DNA of 64,000 nucleotides from Neoceratodus forsteri. Taxonomy: Eukaryota > Chordata > Ceratodontiformes > Ceratodontidae. Made by a program: the position numbers and the translations under genes. Where the stretch lies: contig JADMNL010000028.1 of the NCBI GenBank assembly GCA_016271365.2, positions 99,417,501 to 99,481,500 on the forward strand, in the 5' to 3' direction. Shown piece by piece: positions 43,721 to 53,609 of this stretch. Numbering within the stretch: the first letter of the stretch is position 1; each line of letters starts with the position of its first letter. The notes below the pieces were generated by a model. The model did no database searches, was not told the DNA's origin, and worked only from the letters and a program-made list of their open reading frames with translations.

Positions 43721-44579
43721 ACGCTGTTGAAGGAAATGCAGTACCTATTAAAGAAAGACCGAGGGTATTTTTTTCCAAACCGGATCCACCTGCCCATATT
43801 TTTAAGGCGGACTTCCATCAGCGCTGTTCGAACATCTACTAGATGAACTAGCAGTTTAAATGCAAAACATGGAGCTTGCTTCAAAAAAATGACATGTGCG
43901 CACCTTTTTCCTTTTTTGAGGCATGCTCTGCTTTGTTGACGTGTGTATTGTTTTTTTGTTTATTTGCTGCTGCAGTTGTGGAGACTGATGCAAAACTTGG
44001 GACCAACTGATAGTTGGGCTCCTCAGTTTTGGTGTAAGGTAGCTGACCCAGATGCAGACAAAGAGTGCAGTCAGGTCTGCAGCAGTCCCTTTTGGAAATC
44101 CCTTCCCTTGGTTAGATTATATATATTATACTGCAGAAAACTACCATGTAGGCAATCAGTGTGTACCATTAAATGTCCCATTATTCACCCATAACCAGAC
44201 AATAGGTTCAGCAATGGGACTATATACTAATCCCAGGATTTTGACTGGTCATCGTTCAAAGAGCTGCTGCGAACTATCAGCATTCTGTCACTCATCTTCA
44301 CTGAGGAAAAAAGGCAAGATAAACCTCAGAAATCTCTCACTTCTAGAGCCTCGCAGAAAAGGAATTGATCATTCTTAAAGAAAGGGAAGTAAAAAACATT
44401 CAGAAGCAGCCCAAATGGGATCTCCAAGTATTCAAAGGTCAGGACTTTTTTTTTTTTTTTTACTGTCAGAAATGTTACTCAGGGTTTAGAAAATGGTTAG
44501 AAAAAAATGATTTTTAATTGATTGGGACAGCCAGTTTTCTCTCCTACGGTGTTTTCTGTAGTATATAAGCAATCATTTA
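43721..44579. other. Unassigned stretch
   Basis: Two overlapping + frames (43943-44194 and 44052-44378) show no recognisable motif. A T run lies at 44448-44461. Confidence 0.35.
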
Positions 44580-44800
44580 TTTATTTATCTATTTATTTAA
44601 ACTTTGGTAACTGGGAAAAGCACACTGAGCCAGGGCTCCTTTCCAGGTGCAACCCGGGGAATAGGGAAAAAAGAACATATACAAAAGGAGGTGACATACA
44701 AATAAAATACAGCAAAATACAGCCAGTGTTCAACAGTGTAGTTATACAAACACATTTGGATAATTACAGTTATACAATGGCAAGAAAAAATGTAAGAAGC
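44580..44800 (-). mobile_element. LINE 3' end of the 2A-LINE type
   Basis: The reverse complement ends CCTGGAAAGGAGCCCTGGCT, CTTTTCCCAGTTACCAAAGT, then (AAAT)n at 44580-44600. This is the 26515/35712 terminus in inverted orientation. Confidence 0.7.
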
Positions 44801-44964
44801 TGATTAGCTGCTGACCCATTGAGACAGTGATGTTATTACACAATAACATCACTGTAACATTGCATTTATTTCTTTTTTTCTTAAGAAACAAAAATATTTT
44901 CCCACACTAACAAAAACATTCTTCAAAATTATTTTTTTATTCTACATATAACAACAAGCCATTG
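44801..44964. other. Spacer with a short palindrome
   Basis: CAGTGATGTTATTACACAAT lies against ATAACATCACTGTAAC at 44826-44856, a small self-complementary stretch. The remainder is AT-rich. Confidence 0.5.
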
Positions 44965-45118
44965 TATAATTGCAATAAGGCACTCCAAGGTGTGTGTTAT
45001 CATGTAATAGCGTCACTCCTGGGGTGGTGGAAGCACTCGCTTCACCTGTGCTTCAACCCACCCCAGGAGTGACGTTATTACACGATAACACACACCTTGT
45101 CATGCCTTATTGCTTAAT
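44965..45118. repeat. Fold-back family B, best copy
   Basis: GCAATAAGGCACTCCAAGG … GTGTGTTATCATGTAATAGC … GTCACTCCTGGGGTGG on the left is mirrored by CCACCCCAGGAGTGAC … GTTATTACACGATAACACAC … CTTGTCATGCCTTATTGC on the right. Arms are ~65 bases, nearly exact, with a loop of roughly 20 bases (GAAGCACTCGCTTCACCTGT). Confidence 0.88.
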
Positions 45119-45313
45119 TAGAATAAGCATAAAAATAAAAGACAGAGCCCATATAAGTCAGAGATACGTTTGGGAAGAAATTAGGGACAGAGGCAAGGAG
45201 CGTAGTGAGCTGAGTTAACAGGGGAATAACTGTATTGGGATGCCAATAATAAGTAGTTAAAATTGTACTGGGATGCCAGTAAGTAAAAGTTTATTTATAA
45301 CACTGCCCTTCCC

Positions 45314-45918
45314 ATACCGGCCCGGTGGCACTGAGGGTTGGGGCGCTGGACGCCACACCTCACGCTGCGCCAGCGACCCGGGTTCAGGAACGAGCCCGGA
45401 CTGCCAGTGGTTGGCAGAGGAGAGAGAGGATTGAGCATCCAATGGACTACTCTCCTCTCTCGGGGGTGGGATCCTGGGTAGCCTGGTGCAACAGTGACCC
45501 TCGGTGGAAACCGTTGGCACTGCATTGCACTCTGGCATATACAAGTTGGGGAAGATGTAGGGCAGCCGTCTCCAGACATAGGTGGGAGCACCTACACCAC
45601 GGGCTGACGACATTGCATGCCTTACGTCAGGGGGGTACCAGAACAAGGAAATACCCCGCGCCGAGGATCAGGTGACAGCACCAGTCCCCCATGCCCAATG
45701 TCGGGCTCTCCTCGACTGGCCTCGATCTCCGCAGCCACTCCCCATGCGACGCTGGAGTCTGACTTGATGAGAGGCACCCAGGTAGGAGGAGGGTGCTAGT
45801 ACCGGAGGGGAGGAAGAGAGAGGCACAGTTCAGGGATACCAGACGGGCAGGAAAAGGACTGGATGCCCGAGAGAAGACCTCGGGGCCATGACCAGAGGGA
45901 AAAAGAACTGACAAAAAA
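45314..45918 (+). mobile_element. Full-length ~605-bp tRNA-headed SINE
   Basis: A perfect 15-base target duplication, AACACTGCCCTTCCC, flanks it at 45299-45313 and 45919-45933. The duplication also joins the two halves of an L2 3' end. The head is CCGGCCCGGTGGCACTGAGG (A-box-like), with ACCCGGGTTCAGGAACG as the B box. The body contains ATTGAGCATCCAATGGACTA, as in the copy at 7184 (ATTGAGCGTCCAATGGATT). It ends in an A-rich tail. Confidence 0.88.
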
Positions 45919-46199
45919 AACACTGCCCTTCCCCAGAGACCAAGGGCACTTTACAGTTAGGGCAGAATAACAATGCTCCAACCTCCATCCCTTGCCTTCA
46001 TTTCTTGAAGCTCACTGTGAGACCAGGGCAAGCCGCAGTGTTGCACAAGGGAGCGTACACCGATCAATGACAACTGACTTGAAGGCCACCATAACAACTC
46101 TGTTATAAGCCAACACTACTTCCTCCAACCCTACAGCACAAGCCACCACCATGCCTAAGGTGTCTAGTACTGCCTGAAGTCCCTCTGGCCATAGCCCTC

Positions 46200-46676
46200 T
46201 TAAAAGGCGGTACCGGACCTTCTCCACAGGGGTAGACTACAAGGGCCCTCCCCCTTGTAGTCTGCCCTTAAGGAGAACTTGACAGTGCAATTATCTGACC
46301 AGCTGGTCAGATTAATCTTGAGGCCATCTACCTCAAACCCCAAGGCATGGTCATGTTGAAGGGTTGTGAAAGTAATTACAAGTATGAGGCCCAGGAACTC
46401 CATCACCATGAGGAAATCTTGACCAAAATGCGAGAGTTTGTCATTGACCCAGCCATTGAAATCACCCAGAATTAACCCTCTGTGAGACTCCAAAGCCCTG
46501 TCAGCAATGAAGTCCGTGATTTCCTGCAGGAATTCCTCCTCACGCTCTGGAGGATGGTACACAAGGAGGATCCTACAACCTGCACCCAGACCCCCATGCA
46601 CAGCCATGCATTCAAACACACTCACTCCTGCAATCACAAGCACCACAGCAAAAATAAAAACAGAAACACACCTCAC
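46200..46676 (-). pseudogene. L2-like endonuclease fragment
   Basis: The frame (158 codons) reads GCRILLVYHPPEREEEFLQE, ITDFIADRALESHRGLILGD followed by FNGWVNDK, then FLGLILVITFTTLQHDHALG and FEVDGLKINLTSWSDNCTVK. These are the L2 endonuclease blocks C.L.L.Y.PP, RLLILGDFN, the LGL…PTH..GH.LDLVF region and SDH. The catalytic GDFN is intact. The usual His in the T-H-GH block and in SDH is replaced (FTTLQHDHALG and SDN). It would have nicked target DNA in an intact element. Confidence 0.75.
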
Positions 46677-46680
46677 ACAT

Positions 46681-47045
46681 CACCGACAGCACATCACTAG
46701 CACTACCGCAAAAAATGACCACCCTCACCTCCACATATTACCAGGAACACAGCATAAAAATGAACACAAACACTCACACATCACCAGTGCCAGTGCAACA
46801 GCATAAAACTGAACACACGTACCAGCAAATACCCAATACCACAGCAGAGAAAACACACACACACACGCACATCAGCAGAGCCACAGCAAAAAACACACAC
46901 GCACACGAACACCCCCACACATCTCAGCATCACAACAGCAACAACAAAATAAACACACACACATCACCTGCACCACAGCAAAAAAATGAACAAACACACA
47001 TCTCACATTATCAGCACCACAGCAATAAGATAAACACACACACTA
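46681..47045. repeat. CA-rich irregular repeat
   Basis: Variants of ACACACATCACCAGCACCAC and AGCAAAAAACACACACGCAC recur with no fixed period. Open frames across it are Thr/His-rich repeat shadows. Confidence 0.8.
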
Positions 47046-47297
47046 GGGGTGTGCAAATATATACATGGTGTATTTGTCAGACATTCGATGACTACACCTA
47101 GGGTATATGGGTGTTTGACTATGTCAGTATTCGACCATAATACAGTACATTTATAATAAATTCTGTAGACATGAAAAAAACACCCCAAAATAGACAAATG
47201 AGATATTTTTCTGCTCAGCATGGACAGAGGATACTACTAGGTTGTGATAACATACTATACTGATGATGCACAGACAGACAGTGTAAGCATAGTTTAT
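47046..47297. other. Unassigned stretch with a hAT-like start motif
   Basis: TAGGGGTGTGCAAAT at 47045 resembles the terminal motif of some vertebrate hAT elements, but no matching inverted end or duplication was found. The rest is unassigned. Confidence 0.3.
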
Positions 47298-47763
47298 AGG
47301 AAAATACCAGTTACTTTCGTGCACTCTCCTGCCAGTGCATATTTATGCCCCCGATTACTGTCTCTGTGTAAAAAAGTATATTTTCTAAATGCATCTTGGT
47401 ATTAAAACTTCATTTTAAAAAGGTGCTCAAAAACGTCCGTTTAGCTAGGCTACAACTTGCCATCAACCATCTTGTGGGAGCCACTCACTCCCTCACCTGG
47501 GATATGCTAATGTGCTCCCCACCGGCTAATGCGCTGAGTTGGTAGGAGTACATTAGCATATCCCGGGTGTGAGAGCAAGCGGCTCCCATGAAATGGCTGT
47601 TGGCAGCCTTGCTAAATGGAAGTTTTTGAGAACTTTTTAAGCATAATTTTTAATGCCAAAATGGCAAAAATACAGTTAGAAAAAATATTTTCTTACGTGG
47701 AAATGCTAATCGGGGGCACATGCACTGACAGGAGAGTGCACAAAGGTAGCCAGTGTGTTCCTT
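47298..47763. mobile_element. ~466-bp palindromic element
   Basis: CGTGCACTCTCCTGCCAGTG at 47319 pairs with CACTGACAGGAGAGTGCAC near 47723, ATGCCCCCGATTA with TAATCGGGGGCA, CTTCATTTTAAAAAG with the CTTTTTAAGC region, and GATATGCTAATG with CATTAGCATATC. Arms are ~210 bases. The loop holds GGCTAATGCGCTGAG. No coding sequence is present. Confidence 0.9.
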
Positions 47764-47799
47764 TAAAGTGATTTCCCTACCTAGCTGAAAGTAGTTACC

Positions 47800-48398
47800 A
47801 CTCCTATATTGTGGTAGCTGCCCTCAGTGACAGTTATTCGAGCCATATTTTAATTAATAATTGTAGCCCATACCTTTGAAATTTCTCTCATAACTTTTGG
47901 TTTGAGGTGAGCTGTCCGATCACTTCTAAGTGCTCCAGTCCTGCCGCCATGCCCCCGCGCTCAAGCATGTAATGACGTGTGACCAGGGAGAGTGTTGGGG
48001 CCTGCCCCATTGAAATGACTGGGGCTTCTTTTTCCTGTCATTTTTATGCCTCAGGATGGCCAGTTGGACAGTAAAGAAGGACACTGCTCGACTAACAAGG
48101 ACCTTCTTAGTTGAGCAGTGTCCTCTTTACTGTCCAACTGGCCATCCTGAGGCATAAAATGACAGGAAAGAAGCCCGCCTCACTTCAACAGCGCGCCCCT
48201 GGCACCGCTGCCTGGTCTGACGTCGTAGGCGAGCACACGAGACGTGGTGGCAGGACTGAAACACAGAAATCAGACAGCCATCTCAAACCAAAGTCCAAGT
48301 GAAATTTCAAAGGTGCGAGATACAGATTGAATAAAATAAGGTTAGAACTAACTTGTTGTTGAGAACAGCTACCACAATATGTGATGATTCCTTATATT
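47800..48398. mobile_element. ~600-bp near-perfect palindrome
   Basis: TATATTGTGGTAGCTG on the left matches CAGCTACCACAATATG on the right; CCTTTGAAATTTC matches GAAATTTCAAAGG; CTTTGGTTTGAG-type blocks match; and TGCCTCAGGATGGCCAGTTG matches CAACTGGCCATCCTGAGGCA. The centre (GACTAACAAGGACCTTCTTA) leaves almost no loop. Arms are ~290 bases and become more exact toward the centre. It follows the previous palindrome after ~40 bases. Confidence 0.92.
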
Positions 48399-48710
48399 AG
48401 AATTTTCCTTCAAGAGATTAGACATTTTCTTTACGCGTTCTGTTCAGTCTGATAGTTGTACAACAAAGAAATAACATAACATCTGTGTTGGACACTAGGA
48501 GGGAAGCACTGAAGCAGAGAGTTGCACAGCACACAGAGGAAGGAATTAAAAATGAACGACTATGTTAGTTTTCGAAACAAGAAAGAAAAGCTGAGTTGCG
48601 CAGGGGAGCAAACATTCATACTTTCATATTAGTTTTTATTTTATTTATTCATGGTATTATTTTGATTGCTGTCTGACCTGAAAGCTAATGGCATAATAAG
48701 AAGTAAATTT
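48399..48710. other. Unassigned spacer
   Basis: Nothing recognised. Confidence 0.35.
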
Positions 48711-49222
48711 TGTACGGCTGGCCCATCAGCATAGAGGTAGGGCGTCCATCTGCGACGCTGACAACCTGGGTTCGGGAACACACTTGGGACATCGGAGGGC
48801 CGGCTGAGGGAGAAAGACTGCGCATCCTAGGGACTGCTCTCCTTCTCTGGGGGGTGGGGGTTTGTGTATCTGGCATGCTACGGACCCCTAGCGAAGGCCA
48901 GAGGAGCCACAGTGCCAGCGCCATATCGGTGGGGGGCAGGGCAGACGTTGGCCATTATTACACGTCCCCACCCGAATACATCATACAAAATGCTGACCCC
49001 CGAAAGTGTGAAGCTCTGCTCCGCTGCCTCCACTGCCTACCGTGTCCGCCAGGTGGGGCCCAATCCCGTGGCCCCACCCTGAAGGGTAAGCCAGGGCAAG
49101 CTACCATTGTCCTTGTGGAAGAGGCGCCCACCTGGCAACCCCACCCAGGAGGTAAGCCTGGGTATGGGGAGGTGGTGGGAGCTGAGCCCCTGCGAGGGGA
49201 TCGGGGGCCAAAGTAAAGAATT
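48711..49222 (+). mobile_element. Long tRNA-headed SINE, copy
   Basis: GGCTGGCCCATCAGCATAGA begins an A-box-like block. AACCTGGGTTCGGGAACAC is the best B box of the family. The 3' end is GATCGGGGGCCAAAGTAAAG with an A-rich tail. Length is ~510 bases. ATTTTG words occur on both flanks but no exact long duplication was seen. Confidence 0.72.
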
Positions 49223-49574
49223 AAAATAAAAAAGTAGTACATTTTGCAACCCATTGCCTGCCTATGCCAAGATAGGAGAAGTCACATTGGAAAAGAGAAA
49301 AAGACTTTCAGTAATTTCCAAGATCTTTGTCATTTTAACAGCAGCAGGAGTCATAAAGTCACAAGGTCAGTCAAAATACCAAGTGCAACCAATCTGACAT
49401 TGTTATTCCAGAATCTTTGTCAGTAAAATCAAGCGCAGAGATCAGAAAGCCAGAAGTATAGCAGTCTATTCAGTATTCAAAAAGCTGGCAGTCAGTGACA
49501 GCACATTCTCAGGCTGTGAGTAGAACATTCACTTACAGAGGACAGGAAATTATTTCTAACCAGCAGCTGTTTAC
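49223..49574. other. Unassigned spacer
   Basis: AT-rich, no recognised feature. Confidence 0.35.
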
Positions 49575-49992
49575 AAAGTTGTTATTCTCAGAAATGATAT
49601 GCATTCCCTCAAGTTATCCATCTTTAACTGTGCCTAAATAGAAAAGTGATATGAAAAACTATATTTTGCATTGTTTTGTTTTTATGGACAGCATTCTTTT
49701 ATAGCTCTTTTCGTGGAACCAGTAATTTGGAGTTTTAGCTATGTCACGGTTTGTGCACAGAACTCTGAGCGTAGTTCTGATAGGCCAACGGACCATAATT
49801 AGCATTCTATACAGAAACCATGGCATAGTAAAACCCCCAAATTACTGGTTCCATGAAGAGAACTGTAACAGAATGTTGCCCATAAAAACAAAACAATGTG
49901 AAACTTAGTTTTTGTATCACTTTTTATTCACGTATAGTTAAAAACAGATAATTTAGGGGAATTAATATCATTTCTGAGAATAACTTCATAAA
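49575..49992. mobile_element. ~418-bp palindromic element
   Basis: GTTATTCTCAGAAATGATAT on the left matches ATATCATTTCTGAGAATAAC on the right. GCATTGTTTTGTTTTTATGG matches CCATAAAAACAAAACAATGT, and GGAACCAGTAATTTGG matches CCAAATTACTGGTTCC. Arms are ~165 bases around a ~70-base loop. It ends just left of the hAT remnant. Confidence 0.9.
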
Positions 49993-50049
49993 GAGCTGCC
50001 AGTTTGAAATGATGTCCTGTCCCCTTTAAATGAATCAAGCAGCTGCATA

Positions 50050-50518
50050 CTGAGTTTCACAAAAAAAGCTGCTGCGGACATTCAGGCTGCAAACAGGGAC
50101 AATGTGGCTAACAATATCGCCTGCAGTACTGAAGAGGCACTCCAAGGGTATGTTTGTTGGGGGGGGGGCACAATACATATTTATATGCTACCTGAGACAA
50201 AGAAGGAAATGATTGCTCTTTGGTGCTTCAGTAAGCAAAAAGGCCAGCATTAAAGTCCACAATCAGCTCATTTAAATAATTAGTGAGTATCTGCTCAGCA
50301 GAATGTGGCAACAAATGTGTCCTCTGCCACTGCCTGTTCAGCAGCGAACTAATGAACAGCGACCAATCATAATGATTTGCTTTTGTAACCGGAGGCACAG
50401 TGTCCTGGGTCTGTGTTGCCTGCTCACCCTGTCTTCCTGCATCAGCAGACAACCTCATAGTCAGTGGCATGTACCCACTGGGCCATCAGTGCCACTCACT
50501 CCAGTTGCTCCAGAACTG
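50050..50518 (-). pseudogene. hAT transposase pseudogene, C-terminal dimerisation part
   Basis: The frame 50470-50228 reads WSLFISSLLNRQWQRTHLL, then AEQILTNYLNELIVDFNAGL and FAY. After a stop it continues QSFPSLSQVAYKYVLCPPP, and after a one-base shift at the G run (50160-50169) TNIPLECLFSTAGDIVSHI. This is the conserved hAT C-terminal block (E..YL.E…YW…FP.L…A.KYL..P.TS.P.E..FSTAGDI). It is the downstream half of the gene at 54823-56600, displaced by the nested insertion. The stop and the shift are inactivating. Confidence 0.88.
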
Positions 50519-50711
50519 TCTGACCCCAGTGGTGGAGCTAGAGGGGGGCTGGGGGGGGGAGGTCACCCCTCCTGGCTGCCCCAGTGAGTAGTGGCACCCC
50601 GCCACCATCTTTATTCACAGTTTATTGCCCATTGTACGAACATACGAAATTTGCCAGCGGATAAAGGCCTAGAGGTCTATCAAGTCTGCCCAAATGTGCA
50701 GCTAGCACCCC

Positions 50712-53600
50712 TTATTCTGCAGCTGCCCCTCCCTTCCACCCTTCCCCTTCATTAACCCTCTCCCTTGTCCTGTCCCATCCCCTTTTGAAGCAGTCCACTG
50801 TTCTACTGCATACCACTTCTGCAGGTAACACATTCCACCCAGCCACCACCCTCTCTGTAAAAAAGTGTCTCCTCATCTCCCTCCTGAACCTTCCTCCCTC
50901 CAGTCTCATATCATGGCCCCTGGTGGCCCTTCCTTACTTTGAACAGCCCCTCTGTACCTGTCTTGTTTATTCCTTTCATGTATTTAAAGGTTTCAATCAT
51001 GTCACCCCTGTCCCTCCTCTCCTCCAGCGAGTACATGTTCAACTCCTTCAACCTCCTTTCGTATGATAAGTCCCCCAGCCCCTTGATCATCTTTGTCACC
51101 CTGCGCTGCACCCCTTCCAGTAACTTAATGTCCCTCTTCAGATACAGGCACCAGTACTGCACGCAGTACTCCAGGTGTGGTCTAACTAATGACCTATACA
51201 GTGGCAGAATCACCTCCTCCCTCCTCGAAGATATACCCCTTGCAATACAACCCACCATTTTGTTGGCCTTTGCAGCTGCCTTCCTACATTGTGCCAGGTT
51301 GTTCATTGACCCTGTAATGAGCATACCCAGATCCTTCTCCTCCTCTGTCTGGGCTAGCTGCACTCTCCCCAGCTGGTAACTCCTCCTTGGGTTCTTCATC
51401 CCAAAATGCAGCACCTTGCACTTTTTGGCATTAAACCCCAGTTGCCAGGTGTCTGACCAGGTTTCAAGCTTTTCCAGATCATTCTGCAAACCCTGCCATC
51501 CCACTAGGTCATCCACCACCGCGCCTACCTTGATATCATCAGCAAACAGACTGATCTTGCTCTTGATGTCCCATGATATGTCTGCAACGAATATCCCAAA
51601 CAACACTGGTCCCAACACCGAGCCCTGTGGAACACCGCTCGTCATTGCCCTTGGGTGTGAGAGCTCCCCACCCACCACCACCCTCTGTTGCCTTCCCTGA
51701 AGCCAGTTTCCTACCTATCTCACCAGTTTTGCACCCGCCCCTGTGCTTACTAACTTCCTTCCCAGCCTTCCATGCGGCACCGAGTCGAATGCCTTACTGA
51801 AGTCCAGATACAGGATATCCACTGCATGGCCCCTGTCTAGTTGCCTAGTTACCCAGTCATAGAACTCCACCAGGTTGGTTTGGCAAGATCTGCCACATAT
51901 GAAGCCATGCTGTCTGCTGTCCTGTAGTCCTTTGGCCTCTAGGAGGGCCACCAGCCTCTCCCTCAGGATAGTCTCCATTAGCTTACCCACGACGGATGTG
52001 AGGCTCACTGGTCTGTAGTTTCCCGGTTCATCCTTGGGGCCACTCTTGTGGATGGACACCACATGAGCCATCCTCCAGTCCTGAGGTACACACCCCGAAT
52101 ATAGTGAGGCATTAAATAGGTCTGCCAAAGGTCCTGCAAGGACCTCTGCCAGCTCCTTCAGTACCCTGGGGTGGATGCCATCTGGGCCTGGTGCCTTGTC
52201 CACCCTCAGTGCCTTCAAACCCTCCAAACTCTGCCCTCCATGATTTCCCCATCTGTCACCACTCCCCCGCTTCTGCTATTTCTCCCACCTTGGGTGTCAC
52301 CCCCCCTTCTCTTTAGTAAATACTGAGCAGAAGTACTCATTTAGTGCTTCTGCCTTATCGCACCCTGCTTCCACCCAACCCCTCCTTCCTAATCCTTACT
52401 ATGTGGTCCTTACAGCTCCTTTCTCTGATGTACTTAAAGAAATCCTTCTCCCCCTTCTTAATGCCTTGTGCCAGCCTGAGTTCCATAGATGCCTTGGCTC
52501 CCCTTACTGCCCTTGTCACCTCCTTCGATTCCATCAAGTACTCCTCTCTGTCCTCCCCCCATTTTCTTGTACTTCCTAAAGGCAGCTCTTTTCCTCCTTA
52601 CCTTTTCCATGACCTCCTTGCTCAACCAGCTCGGTTTCTTAGCCCTAGCCTTCTTGCTCTGGGCTTTGCAGCAGGTTTTGGTTGCCTCCACTATCCCCAG
52701 CTTTATGAGCTCCCACCTCTGGTTAGTGTCCATACTAGATTGAATTCTGGCCAGGTACCCTTTTACTACTTCCCCCATCCTCCCAAATTCAGCCCTCCTG
52801 AAGTCCAACACTCTTGTGCCAGATTCCACTCCTTCCTTGCCCATATCCAATGTGAGCCATACTGAGTGGTGGTCACTCCCTGACAGTGGTTCCTCCACTG
52901 TAAGTTCTCTCACATAGTCCCATTTGCCAGCACAAGGTCAGGGTATTCCCTAACCTGGTTGGTTCACTGACCATTTGCAGCAGGAAGCTGTCCTGGAAGG
53001 CATCTAGCAGTACCTGCTCCTTCTGTTCCTGGTTGTTGGGGTGCTCCAGTCCACTCCTGGCATGTTGAGAGTCCCCACAATCACCATACTACCCTTCGCA
53101 GGGTCCTCCTGATCTGTCCTGCTAGTTCCTGTCTAACTCCTCCGTCTAAGATGGTGGCCTGTACACCACTCCCATTCTAAGAATCTATTCTTGGAATCCT
53201 GGATTTGCATCAGTGACTCCATACTCCCTCCTCCCTTCCTCCTTACACACTTCAGTCCTTCCTTCACATATAGTGCCACCCCTCCTTTCCCAATCACCCT
53301 GTCCCTAAGAAATAATCTGTACCCTGGTACAGACAGGTCCCAGTCATTGTATTGGGTGGCCCATGTTTCTGTGATGGCTGCAATGTCCACCTCTCCCTCT
53401 GCCATGAGAACCTGTAACTCTGCAGTTTTCCTCCCAAGGCTCCTTGCATTAAGGGTAACCACCTTCCACCCTTCCCCCCATCCTGCCCCCTTTCCTAGCA
53501 TCACCAACAGTACTTGCCATTTGTCCTTTGTCACTGTTATGGGGGGTAAGCTCATATGATTTCCAACCTGTGGTCTCTGCATATCTCTTCCCCAACTGCC
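50712..53600 (-). pseudogene. CR1 ORF2 endonuclease-reverse transcriptase, decayed
   Basis: The endonuclease starts GWKVVTLNARSLGRKTAELQ and VDIAAITETWATQYNDWDLS (53133-53786 frame, open through from the ORF1 end), with SGSDHHSVW (SDHH near 52866-52877) after frameshifts. The linker EKDFFKYIRERSCKDHIVRI is at 52355-52537. RT begins LRVDKAPGPDGIHPRVLKEL and PGNYRPVSLTSVVGKLMETI (52227-51715), with YLDFSKAFDSVPHG as motif A. Frame 51681-50911 holds TSGVPQGSVLGPVLF and SLFADDIKVG (FADD at 51535-51546), then RPHLEYCVQYW and MIETFKYMKGINK. The C-terminus VVAGWNVLPAEVV is at 50909-50712. Catalytic residues are mostly readable, but at least four frame breaks exist. Confidence 0.92.
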
Positions 53601-53609
53601 ACCCCCCAA

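Larger units (their letters stand above)
45288..46680 (-). mobile_element. L2-like LINE split by a SINE
   Basis: Minus-strand reading gives an endonuclease segment and, after a gap, an L2-like 3' end (GGCAGTGTTATAAATAAAC) that spans both sides of the SINE at 45314-45918. The RT is absent, so the copy is internally deleted or made of two pieces. Sequence 46010-46230 is unassigned coding debris. Confidence 0.6.

Noticed and set aside
44052..44378. A 108-codon frame as a small gene
   Set aside because: It overlaps another frame of equal quality and resembles no known family.
47045..47763. A complete hAT element starting at TAGGGGTGTGCAAAT
   Set aside because: No matching inverted end or 8-base duplication was found on the right.
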